Below, in pieces: positions 22,174-32,394 of a stretch of DNA of 64,000 nt. The DNA comes from Azolla caroliniana (taxonomy: Eukaryota > Polypodiophyta). Below the pieces are notes generated by a model that saw only the letters and a program-made list of their open reading frames with translations, was not told the DNA's origin and searched no databases. The number at the start of each line of letters is the position of its first letter. Position 1 is the first letter of the stretch. The DNA is taken from assembly GCA_043228905.1 (NCBI GenBank), contig JBHGNT010000008.1, positions 6,696,001 to 6,760,000 on the forward strand, given 5' to 3'. Made by a program: the position numbers and the translations under genes.

Positions 22174-23228
22174 TTCCACCAATATTTTTTCTTGATCTTC
22201 ACAAATGTCCAGCCCATGTTCCCCGATGTCCAGCCCAATCAGATTCATGAAATTCGGATATTATTTGTTTCTGTTGTTCCTTTTTGTTGACTACCCATAG
22301 TGGTATGTCATCCGGTCTTTTCGACTCCCTCCAGATTAATCCATTGTTTAAGAAGAACTTGCTGAATTGCCGTTTCTTCCGTCGAATCTCGGCTCTATTG
22401 TCTTTATGGTCTAATGATTCCTTGATTTCTTCTAGCACCTTCCTGATCAGTAAGCTTTCTCCTTCGTACTCTTCTTCCCGGAACTCCTGAATTATGTTCA
22501 CTTGGGATATATGCCTCGAAGTAAAGTAATTTTCGGAAACTTCTTCATTATCCATTTCAGCTACTTCGTCTCCGAACTGTGCTCTTGATAAGATATCTGC
22601 TACTGTGTTGTCTTTTCTAGAGATGTGTCTGATAACTGGATTAAGTGACTTTACATATGCAATCCATCTTAGCATAGCCACATCCGGTACCGTGCAACAT
22701 CGCATCATCCCTAATATCGGAAGACAATTCGTTTCGATCACTAATTTGGCTCCAATCAAATAATCCTGATTCGATTTTATCGCCGACATGACTCCCAATA
22801 ATTCATATCCGCGTTGCCTTTTGTTGAGAATATTTGCTCCGAATCGGATCGGATATCGCGAACCATCCGAGTCGACTTGGTTGATGACCCATCCGATCCC
22901 AGTTGGACTAGTATCAACCGTTACTATGATCGGCCCGGTCATAGTTCGGATTCTTAAGTGCTTCAGCCCTCTGTAGTAATTTATTGAGCTTCTTCATGGC
23001 TTTGGTATGTTCCGGCCTCAATTTGAACTTCTTACCCTTCCGTATCAAGTGATAGAGTGGGTCCGCAATATGTGCATAGTGCGGAATCCATATGTGGTAA
23101 AATGTATATGCACCAAGAAATCTACAGACTTCGGATTGTGACTCACATATCTCTTTCATAGCTTGAATCGCATCGATCTTGATTGACGACGGTCTTCGGC
23201 CGTAGGGCCCACATAGATGTCCGACTAC
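22174..23228 (-). pseudogene. G1 reverse transcriptase end, RNase H and integrase start
   Basis: Minus-strand frames give the RT thumb/connection (VCRFLGAYTFYHIWIPHYAHIA), an RNase H domain (VTVDTSPTGIGW; SLNPVIRHISRKDNTVADIL) and the beginning of the integrase. A frame change near 22920-22940 interrupts it. The right edge at 23228/23232 is the DNA transposon junction and the left edge at 22174 is the copia B junction. Both flanks continue the same protein family on the other side of each insertion. Confidence 0.85.
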
Positions 23229-23232
23229 CAAT
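23229..23232 (+). other. Target-site duplication CAAT, left
   Basis: CAAT directly precedes the left terminal inverted repeat. The identical CAAT follows the right one at 32391-32394. Removing the transposon and one CAAT leaves the G1 RT frame continuous across the site. Confidence 0.93.
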
Positions 23233-23268
23233 AACACGTTCGCGTTCACAAGTGGAAGGATCGCGCAT
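23233..23268 (+). repeat. Left terminal inverted repeat, 36 bp
   Basis: Begins AACACGTTCGCGTTCACAAG and ends GGATCGCGCAT. Its reverse complement matches 32355-32390 at 35 of 36 positions. A TGGAAGGAT motif in it (23252-23260) recurs just inside at 23272-23280, as expected for repeated transposase-binding sites. Confidence 0.95.
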
Positions 23269-23590
23269 AAATGGAAGGATAAAGGAAATTTTAGGGGTTT
23301 TTCAATGATTTTACAAAACACATTGATATCAGTATCATACATGTTCAAACATACTATGAAAAAGGTTAAAAATCCACTATTTTCGTGATTTAGAAGTAAC
23401 TAAAAAAAGACGAATTTCAAAAACATACATTCTCAATTTATATCGCAAACTTTACAACCAATGTTATTTTATAAGAAACGATTTTTTAGAAATCATAAGA
23501 ATTCAAAACACATGATTTTATATTACTCGATTTGTTACAAGCGGAATGTAGTTACACTTAATACCCAAATATACATTCATGATCACTCCT
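23269..23590. other. Left subterminal non-coding region of the transposon
   Basis: AT-rich sequence between the left repeat and the transposase stop codon. It would contain the 3' UTR and the polyadenylation signal of the transposase. No ORF or strong repeat seen apart from the TGGAAGGAT copy at 23272. Confidence 0.5.
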
Positions 23591-26371
23591 TTACGGAGAA
23601 TCACTACTATAACTAATATACAATGACGATTCCTCCTCATCATCCTCGGATGTACCAATCAGTGCATTATCTTCGTCATAAACCAAATGGTTTGACTCTA
23701 GATTATATGTAGTAGATCTCGTTTGCCTTTGACTCGAGCCACCTTGTAGACCTGGTAATTTTTCTTTTATTATATCTATTGTTGACTTCCTTAATCGTTC
23801 GGCTTTTGTAAGTGTGAAGTCGTACACGATGATATCCACATCAGAGATATCAAGGGTCGAGGTGTTACGAATGTTTCGCTTCCTCTTCCTACCTCCCCTT
23901 CTTGTTTGGCATTCAATCATCTCCAATGTATACTTACCTGTAAAAGCATTTGCACTTCTAGTGTTGTACCAATGAACATTTATAGACTTGATCGTGTTTT
24001 CTATTTCATGCATTAGCACTTCTAGAATTTTACCAACCCAAAATTGGTGGCCATGTGAGTTCTCATCAGCCGGCGTTGCAATCAACATCCCCGCGGTGAG
24101 CTCTTGCAAATTTCCTTGCCATCTAGCTTCGGCTGCTTTCGTCATCCTTGGTCCCACATAAATGTCTCTTTATTGTGGATGGACCAAGCTGTCATTAATC
24201 GCATTTACTAGTTGCTCCGGACTTCTATTTACGCGATCATGTTGCAACGACCATGTGAATGGCGTTTCCAAATTCCAATTATCAACAGATACACAATTGT
24301 CTATAATTTCTTTCTGATCACTATAAAATACATCCCACCATGACGTGTCTTGTTGTGCGGCATATTTCTTGGCGGCCTCAATATGCTTTCTTTTTTCTTC
24401 TAAGGCTTGGAGCCATGACCGTTTTTGTTCTGATACCAAGTCGCTCTGCAACTGTCCTTTCTTCTCAATTGGCATTTGCTTAGCTCCATGGACAATTGTA
24501 CTCGGCATACAAAGTAATAACTGGCAACCACCTTTAGGTTCCCATGTTGTAGAAGATGAATATTGTTTAGCATACAAAAGTGTAGAACCACTTATTCCAT
24601 TTTTCTTTATCAAAAAAATGTGATTGAAACTTATATTGTTTAACTGAGCAAGCACTTTAACATTCCCACCACCCCCATCTAATATATATCTCTTAAAGTC
24701 ATATACCTCCTTCAAGTGTAACACTTTTGGGCGTGGTGTATAAGCATCACAAATGACATCAAATAGTTTAGGTAAAGTGAAAGCATCATGCCGAGACAAC
24801 TGTCTGGAGAATGTGCTAAACATCTGATCTATATGGTCATGTGTGTGGCCAACCAAAAGGAAATTGACTTTCACTTTCCTAAACAATTCTAGGTTGACCA
24901 ACATACTTAGATAGCCAAATACAGTTGAATTTTTGTTCTCTCTAGCAGTATTGTCCAATTGAATGTATAGAACAGGGGGGAAAGGTTGTCCCCAAGACAT
25001 CAAAACTCGGTGAATCACTGTAACTGTTAGGTTAGGGTCATTGTGAACATTGGGGTAAGTAATGAAGACGTGAGGTCGAACAGACCTATTATAAGCCAAG
25101 CATCCCACCAAGTGCATTTGAACAAGGCACTCATCATTGACATCTTTGGGGAGCCTCCGCATATGCGGCAAGCATGTCTTCTTCTGGTCCATGCCATCTA
25201 TCATTAAGCACATGTATTGTTCGGGCCTCTTCAAACACTTCTCTCTATGATGCATCGCCTTCCTTCGTTCTAAGGATTGTGCCTCACGATGCTCTTGTAG
25301 TAACTTCTTACTCGTATCCTTTTCCATTGATGTCTTTGCACCTTTAGCCAAACTTTTAAGATTTGCACAAATGGAGCAATACCCCATACGTACTTTACGA
25401 GGAATAATAACATTTGAAAACCGAGCTCTCCATAATCTTGTAAATTGGCTATAGGTGATAGACTTATTACGTGAGCCCAACATATCAGATCGATAGACAT
25501 CATAAACTTCCTGACGTGTATAATTATCAGAAAGATGCATCCTACCTGTAGTGGGCATTACTTCACAATTTAACTGAAAGTAAGTTTTCATCCAGCCAAT
25601 AGCTAGTCTTCCAATTGCACCTTTCATACTTGGAACCTCTTTACAATTGAGCATCTGATCCCCGCTAAGTAGACGTTGTTGTACTCTATGTAGCCGCATA
25701 TTACTAACACATAACACAATTTTGAATGCAACTCTACATATCTATTGCGCATGGAAGATATAATACTCGAATGATACTTTGATCCCCGTACATTTGTCAG
25801 ATACTAGTTGCATATGTGACCCGAGGTAAGTGTCTTGCTCATCACCGGTCATCGAAAAATAGTATCGCCTTAATTCTCGCAACTTTGATTTTCCAATCAT
25901 AGACATACAACCACGGGCACAACATATTTTGTTGACATCAAATCCAATCTGTTTATCTGATGTCACCAAGCTAAATCTAGCCAGACGAATTCTTCGTGGG
26001 ATTCTTCTAATATGCATAGGGCTCCCAGATTTCTCTTCCTGCATAGAGGTTGGTGTAACCTTGTTACAGTCTAATTCTCTGTTGTGACCATCGCCAATGT
26101 TATTCAATGTTTCCTGGGCACTTCCTTCATTCTCGGTATCTTTATTAATATCGTATTCTTCAATAGAGAACTCTTCACATGTGTCATTATTTACATTCCC
26201 TGTAGATGAGCTCAGACAATATTCTTCGATAGAATATGGTGAGTCGGTCGACAGACAATATTCTTCAATCGAATATGGTGACTCTGTTGACAAACAATAC
26301 TCTTCAGTACAAAACGATGGGTCTGATGATAAACAATATTCTTCAATCGAGAACGGTGAATCTTCACTCAT
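23591..26371 (-). pseudogene. DDE-like transposase (DUF7869-like), 926 codons with two in-frame stops
   Basis: One frame runs from the ATG at 26371 to TAA at 23591, interrupted only by TAG at 25742-25744 and TAA at 24170-24172. Part 1 (26371-25745) has four 13-residue IEEYCLS repeats and a CCARGC cysteine cluster. Part 2 (25741-24173) has YCSICANLK and three acidic blocks: MIDGMDQ, YIQLDNTARENKN and LLVGHTHDHID. These match a family I know as DUF7869, a probable RNase-H-fold transposase. Part 3 (24169-23591) has FWVGKIL and VHWYNT, like the C-terminal module of that family. Sequence flanking both stops reads smoothly in the family pattern. The 36 nt just before and including the first stop begin GT and end AG, so a very short intron is possible but unlikely. 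Nonsense mutation or readthrough are the main options. Confidence 0.82.
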
Positions 26372-27205
26372 GGCTTAAGGTCTAGATAGGGCTCTCTAAG
26401 TTATGTGCTTAGGGTAAGGAAAAAAACTAATAAGCTCCTCTCTAAACATAAACTTCTCTCTAAACAAAAGCCAAATCAATAGAATGTCTATATTATGTAA
26501 TATTCTATTAATACAATACATCAAAAAATTATTTTTAATAAAGTAATTGTACTTAAAATATCAATTATTATATAAACTAGATCTATATGAAGTTAAATCA
26601 AGTAAAATATAAAACTAATCATTAACAAGCCATGAATATGTTGGATTAATGTTAAAATCATTGGCTAATTAATGGCACCCATTTTGATATAGAACGTCTC
26701 ACTCATTGGTTCTTTAATGCTCACCATTTTAAATATTAGACTTATCAATCATTGGTTAATTCATGCCAACATCTTTAATACATAGCATTTGAGAGTCATA
26801 AAATTTGTTGCTTTTAGTAATCAATCATTGGTACATTCATGAACCTCTATCATTGTCTCCGTCATAACCTTTGAAGTCATTGTAGGTTGTTATGACTATA
26901 AAAGATTGATCAATATGTTAGTTTGACTTTGTAATCATTAATACAATCATAAGTTACTCTAGTTAATGTGACTATGGTTACCAACTAACTATCCTCAAAG
27001 TTACCAACCTTGGTTAAGGTGACTATGGTTACTTTAACCAATGTGTTCAATCCCTATAAATAGTAAGACCTCGTCATATTTCACTCACCAGAGCGTACAG
27101 AGCGTACAGAGCACACAAAACGTAGAGAGCACACAAAGCACACAAAGCACACAAAGCACAAAGCACGAAAGCGCGATCTCCGCCTCCACTTCCACACGAT
27201 CAACC
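26372..27205. promoter_or_regulatory. Shared intergenic promoter region of the transposon's two genes
   Basis: AT-rich 834 bp between divergent start codons. It contains about four loosely repeated ATCATTGG...AATTNATG blocks (26650-26850) and a duplicated GTGACTATGGTTAC (about 26969 and 27020). A candidate minus-strand TATA (TTTATATAAT) is near 26570. The plus-strand promoter is listed separately. Confidence 0.5.
27036..27063 (+). promoter_or_regulatory. CAAT and TATA boxes of the ParB-methyltransferase gene
   Basis: TATAAATAG at 27055-27063 is preceded by ACCAATG near 27036-27043. It is followed, about 30 bases on, by a leader with repeated AGCGTACAG and CACAAAG units and then the start codon at 27206. 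Spacing suits a plant-type RNA polymerase II promoter. Confidence 0.65.
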
Positions 27206-30200
27206 ATGTCTTCAAAGAGAATCAAGCGCGAGGACTCCAGGTAGGCGTCTGACACTGTGGACATTTTTGTAAATATGTTTCGTTTCTCAAGAACTCGATA
27301 CGCCGTATCGAGTTCATGTATACAATACAAACTTTATACATGAACTCGATACGGCGTATCGAGTTCATAATTTGTTTTTGCTTTTTATACAGGAACTCGA
27401 TACGCCGTATCGAGTTCCTGTTTAAAACCTACACTTTAAACACGAACTCGATAAACCTACACTTTAAACAGGAACTCGATACGCCGTATCGAGTTCGTGT
27501 TTAAAGTGTAGGTTTTAAACAGAAACTCGATACGCCGGCGTATCGAGTTCTTGTTTAAAGTGTAGGTTTTAAACGGGAACTCAATACGGCGTATCGAGTT
27601 TCTGTTTAAAACCTACACTTTAAACAGGAACTCGATACGGCGTTAAACAGGAACTCAATACGCCGTATCGAGTTCCTGTATATAAGAAGGCTTTGAGAGA
27701 GAAAAATTGTGTTTTTGGGGTAACAAATAATTATGGGGTGGAAAAGATATCAAATTGTCTGGCAAAATCAGTCTTTTTTATGTTGACTTTCCTTACTTTA
27801 AAAAAAAAACCAATTCTAATTATAGGTGTTTTATGACCTACTTTAGCTTAAAATAGTAGAAAAGGATCCACAAATTGCCTTTACGATAGCAAATTCTCCT
27901 CAATATAGGTTTGGAATCTATATAAGTCATACCTACTATTTAAAAGAATATATAACCCTGTTTACTTATTACGATATATATTTTCTAGGTTGAATAGCCC
28001 TGCCTATAATAGATTTTTGAATATAGGACTGCTACTAGGAACTGTTCTTCATGTTAATATACAACCTTAATCTACGTGACTACCTAACTTATGTTTTTGC
28101 ATATACTTTCTTAAATAGGTTGTTTGAGAACCTGTCGGACCGACCCGTGAAGAAAATAAAGCTTCGCATACAAGGTTCTCCAATCGAAGCCCAGACCAAG
28201 GTAGCTCCTGAGACCATGAAGAGAGGAAAAAAGCTTCTCTTTAACGAAGAGACAAAATCTCAGCCACATAGTGATGTTAGCCAAAAGAAATTTGTCGCCG
28301 CTACTGGAGGTGAAGACCTTCCTGACCGAGATCTAACGGACAAGGAATGGTGTATGCAATATGTCGACTCAAAGAAAAAAGTCGTATTGTATACAACAAA
28401 GAAGAAGGGTGAGGGGCAGCTTGGAAAGGAAACCCCATTTATGTATGGCCGTATTCTACGATTTGACTACGAAGATGCAGATTCGGCCAACATATTGGTA
28501 ATGATAGAGTGCTCCAAGGGGGTACGTAAAGTGTTCCTTTCAGAAGACCTTTTAGTAAAGGAATCTTGTGGGCCAGAAGCGTTCAAAAAAGCACTTGATA
28601 GCTCACAAAACCTTATTGTTACCTTGAGGCCTTATATACAAGGCCATGTAACTCTAAGAGATGAAGTGCCCTCCCCATTGAAGGCCACAAAAAAGGTATC
28701 CAAAGTCCAGTCAAGACCAGCAAAGAAGAAGACAACCAAAATGTCGGATACAGATTCAACAAGTGAAAACGAAGAGGAGGATAATAAGGGGACGCCAGGA
28801 GTTGAGCTGGCCTCGGGTGTTTTGTCATCCGAGCAGAATAAAATAAGGAGAGAGTTAATGCAACGGAAACTGGTCAGGAAAGGGCAAGTGTTTAATTTGC
28901 CTATAACACACATCCATCGGCCCCCTATTGATGAAAAAACAGGTCGAAGACCACTTGAGATTAGAGAGCCTCACCGCATGCATGTTCAAAATCTCAAGAA
29001 AAAAATGAAAATTAATCCTCATGCCACTGTGGTGCCTTTTATTGTTATGGTAGATCCTAAAGAATGTGAAACCATTGAAGATTTTGATATTAGAAAGCAT
29101 GATAAATATAATTATTTTGTCATTGGTGGATCGCATTCAGCAGAGGCACGTCGACAACTTGTGAGAGAACATCCAACCACTTTCTTCCTCAAGTATGCCG
29201 AGTGCAAAATTTATGTTGGGCTCACAACCGAAGAGGCTAAGCTGTTGGCATGGGACCATAATAATGATAATGACTATAGGCCGAAAATGTCGTCCATTGA
29301 GCGTATACGGTTCTTCCACCACGAGTATTTAGACGTGAAACAAAAGTTTGGTGTGAAGTTACATCCAGGCCTTCGACGTCAATGTCTGCATGAAGTCGGC
29401 ATTGTGGTAGATGATAATGTTAGGTCCGATGGTCTTCGAAAGTATGAGTCTTGGTTTCAATTGGCGTTTAGAGATGGAGAAGTATGGGACGTACAAGATC
29501 AAATCTTCTCAATGTGGGAGAATAAGGAGGTAAAGGGTCAACGACAAAAGAAATGTAGGGTTGACCCTCAACTAGAGTTAAAGTCACAAGCCGCCAAGAA
29601 AATTGACTTGACAATTGAAGAAGCGGCAGATGACATGAAGCTGTCTCTATGGAGAGCGATGCAAGGTATTAAGGACGAGCAGCTTCTTGTGTCGGTTTTG
29701 TCAAGGGTTGTGGCGAAAGATTTAAGCCTTGAAGAAATGGTCACTGAGTTCAATAAGTAAGTCTTTCAAATACTGAAATTGTAGTCTATCTGGTGTAATT
29801 CAAAGTTCTAATCTTGATTTCTAATTTTACAGTCATAAGGTGTACATGAAGATCCAAGAAGTTATGATGAAACAACTTGGATGTATAACTTGGGAATAAG
29901 TGACCGAGGATTATCCTCTAACGTCTTCGTATAAGGCGTTATCAGAGTATTTTATTGCATTCAAGGATTGGGTTAGTATTCATGTTTTTTCATTACCCTT
30001 TCATCATATGTAGAGCTTGTATAATAATACCTGATGTCCTATTGCTTCTATTAGAAACCGTGTCGAGGCAAGAAACAAGGAGAAGTTAAGGATATACACG
30101 ATTTCCCTACATCCTTCCTTGCACATCTCGAGCGAGCCAGAAAAGAAAAGGATCGTCGCTTAGTCAAGGCGTACGAAATGGAGGAAGATGGCTCCTTTAA

Positions 30201-31344
30201 AAAATTTAGCCACAAAAAAGATATTACGAGAGATCTTTACTACAATGTGGTTTGCGGTGATGTCATCGACTTGATCCCGAAGATGCCAAAGAAGGAATAT
30301 ACGCTAATGATTGTGGATATTCCTTACGGATTTCGAATGGCTGGGTCATCATACGACGATGAACCGTTTAGGTTTAAACAATTGGAGAAGATGGTCAAGG
30401 ATTTCGCTGAGCTAACGACCGCATCCTTGTGGCGAATAGTTGTCTTTCATAGTATGGACCAAGGGTACTCGGTAGCTCAAGCTTTGAGATCTCGTTGCCA
30501 TGGCATCGAGAACCTTGCATGGTAAGGATTATTTATAGGTGTCTTTCACTATATTGCATTTCTTAAGGTTGTTGAATCTATTCTTAACTCGATGAATTAT
30601 TTTTTATAGGATCAAGACCAATGTAAATAGAGGGCCAACTTTTCGGTTCGTTAATGCCATTGAATACATAACGGTTGGCTACTTCGATGAAATTAAGAAA
30701 CAGAGAATCAAAGAGCATTCTAATGAAGTGGGAGGTTCAAATCTGTTGGTATATCCAGCAGTGACACGGAAATTGCGACATGTCACCACGACAGAACGGG
30801 GACTTGTCAACCCATACCAAAAACCTCAACGACTTATGATGCCCTTGATCGAGATGTTTTCTGTCCAAGGAGACCGGATATTAGATCTCTTTTCTGGCAC
30901 AGGTATTCCTCGAACTAGGGTAACGATCTTGAGATAAACAATCACTTTTTTTTCGTTTGACAACTAAATCTTCTTGTTATTTACATCACAGGAACTACGT
31001 CAGCATGTGCATTGAAGCTGTTTAGAAATACAGTTGCATTGGAGAAGGACGAGGACCAAGTTATATTTATTAATATGCGGATTAAGGCTTTGTGGGAGTG
31101 CCCAGACCAGGATGAGGAGGTCGGTGCAAAGAACCTCGCCAATACAGAAAGGTTTCAACCTGCTTCGCGAGAGCCTATTCCTCCGTTAGCTGGCGAACCG
31201 GGGGAGCTAATAGAGCTTGATGATGAGCTTATAGAAGATATTTCGTTGGCTCGGCTAACAGGGGAAACCAATGCACGTATAGCCGAAGACAGTTCTACAC
31301 AAGATGATGAAGAAAATGACGTTGATGAATTGATTGCTATGTAA
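27206..31344 (+). CDS. ParB/sulfiredoxin-fold plus beta-order DNA methyltransferase, six exons
   Basis: Inferred exons are 27206-27240, 28119-29756, 29833-29971, 30055-30521, 30610-30902 and 30992-31344. All introns are GT-AG and the lengths sum to 2925 nt (975 codons), with matching phases. Residues about 260-450 have a ParB-like fold signature (NLPITHIHRPPID; FVIGGSHSAEARRQL; TTEEAKLLAWDHNND). Residues about 680-875 are a SAM-dependent amino-methyltransferase with catalytic DIPYG (about 692) before the SAM loop DLFSGTGTT (about 852). This order is the permuted beta class that methylates N6-adenine or N4-cytosine. The tail is acidic. A TAA at 29897-29899 (codon 580) separates the ParB and methyltransferase halves in this copy. 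An ATG at 30178 could start the second half alone. Likely nuclear and DNA-acting. Target site unknown. Confidence 0.8.
27291..27675. repeat. Array of seven palindromes plus two half-sites inside intron 1
   Basis: Full sites at 27291-27315, 27342-27366, 27393-27417, 27472-27496, 27525-27548 (a 24-bp even version), 27577-27601 and 27651-27675. Half-sites are at 27444-27453 and 27628-27642. Each arm is GAACTCGATACG (or AACTCAATACG), with a single C or G at the centre. Most contain four CpG and two TCGA tetramers. Spacers repeat TTTAAAACCTACACTTTAAA in both orientations, so the block can fold into several long hairpins. The array lies in the first intron of the ParB-methyltransferase gene, between the donor at 27241 and acceptor at 28117-28118. 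Operator, ParB-binding cluster or methylation target are candidate roles. Confidence 0.93.
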
Positions 31345-32354
31345 TAGACTCTATGAAGAATATGACACTGACGATTTGTTAAGATTTCACATTATTAATA
31401 CAAATTTTGGGTTTAACCTAGTGGATTCTATTCTTTATGATCTTCTATATGTTTCAATTTTATTTTTATATACTTGATTAGTAGATTTATGACATTGGTT
31501 TCACCGCGTGCATAGCTGACTACCAAACTTATGGAGAAACATGAACTAGTTTAAATGGAGGCTGATTTTGGTCCAAGCTAACCTTAACAGAACATGACCC
31601 TATAATTGTTGCCATGACTGTCCATGTTGTTATTATGGATCTTTGTCTTCTATTGTTAAAACTATTATGTTTCTATTCCATTGCTGCTTAGGTTGTGTAG
31701 TGTGTTGATAATGGTTCCAGTTGCGTTATCGTTCGGAGTTTGATCTTGTGTGAATCACCTAAGCAATAGAGTAGATCAATTTTAAATACAGGTATGAAAG
31801 CCTAATAGGTTTGTTATTTCCACGACATTATCCTAAAGTTCACTGCCTTACATTGTCCACAATTATAAACATATGGTTTGATCCCATATGAACAAACTGA
31901 GGAATAGATTAGATCAACTTTAAATACAAGTATTGAATACTTTAATAAGTTAGTTATTCCAATCACTTATCCTAATGTGCACTATCCTACATTTTCCACA
32001 ATTACATACATGCACGTATGGGTCCAAGTATAAATTATATCTCATTTTATTAGTATGGATACAAGTACACCTCATATTTTTGTAAAACTTACCTAATTAA
32101 TATAAGTCTTTAAGTTAGTGTTTCCCTTGTCGCACAGTAATGACATATTGAGCCATAGTTGAACTTTATTATGCCTACATTAACTTATCAACATGTCTAA
32201 ACTTGCATGATTTCTAATGATCTCCACTCGTAGATCTATCATGTATTTTTATATTTGCGAATTCTCATCAAGTTGACGAACATGTGATACTAGTGCATCC
32301 AATTTTTGTAGAGAGGGTGTATTTGCTTCGTTTTAAGAAGATTCTACAAGTGGA
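31345..32354. other. Right subterminal non-coding region of the transposon
   Basis: No gene seen. Two diverged tandem units of about 140 bp start near 31771 and 31911 (both hold AGATCAA[CT]TTTAAATACA and TCCACAATTA). An inverted repeat at 32346-32375 (ACAAGTGGAA and TTCCACTTGT) overlaps the inner part of the right terminal repeat. The region would hold the 3' UTR of the methyltransferase gene. Confidence 0.6.
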
Positions 32355-32390
32355 ATGCGCAATCCTTCCACTTGTGAACGCGAACGTGTT
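32355..32390 (-). repeat. Right terminal inverted repeat, 36 bp
   Basis: Reverse complement of 23233-23268 with a single mismatch. Ends GCGAACGTGTT at 32390, directly before the second CAAT. Confidence 0.95.
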
Positions 32391-32394
32391 CAAT
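32391..32394 (+). other. Target-site duplication CAAT, right
   Basis: Identical to 23229-23232 and directly after the terminal repeat. Confidence 0.93.

Larger units (their letters stand above)
23233..32390. mobile_element. 9158-bp DNA transposon with transposase and ParB-methyltransferase
   Basis: The borders are set by 36-bp terminal inverted repeats with one mismatch (C/T) and a 4-bp target duplication, and the element splits the G1 RT codons cleanly. It carries two divergently transcribed genes: a DDE-like transposase on the minus strand (26371-23591) and a six-exon ParB plus DNA methyltransferase gene on the plus strand (27206-31344). A palindrome array sits in the first intron of the latter. 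A 4-bp duplication fits the Sola superfamilies among eukaryotic cut-and-paste transposons, but I cannot confirm the superfamily from memory. The two genes have stops (see entries), so this copy may not be autonomous now. Confidence 0.92.

Noticed and set aside
25709-25744. 36-nt intron removing the first transposase stop
   Set aside because: It has GT and AG ends and keeps the frame, but it is shorter than functional plant introns. The other introns in the element are 76-90 nt or longer. Kept only as a remote option.
27291-27675. CRISPR-like array of repeats and spacers
   Set aside because: The repeats are perfect palindromes of 24-25 bp with variable spacing and repeated, inverted spacers, in a eukaryotic intron. 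No cas genes are present.
23591-31344. Alternative genetic code (UAA/UAG read as Gln) to explain the three stops in the DNA transposon genes
   Set aside because: Both genes appear to end at TAA at the natural C-termini, and retroelements around them use the standard code. Nonsense mutation is simpler.
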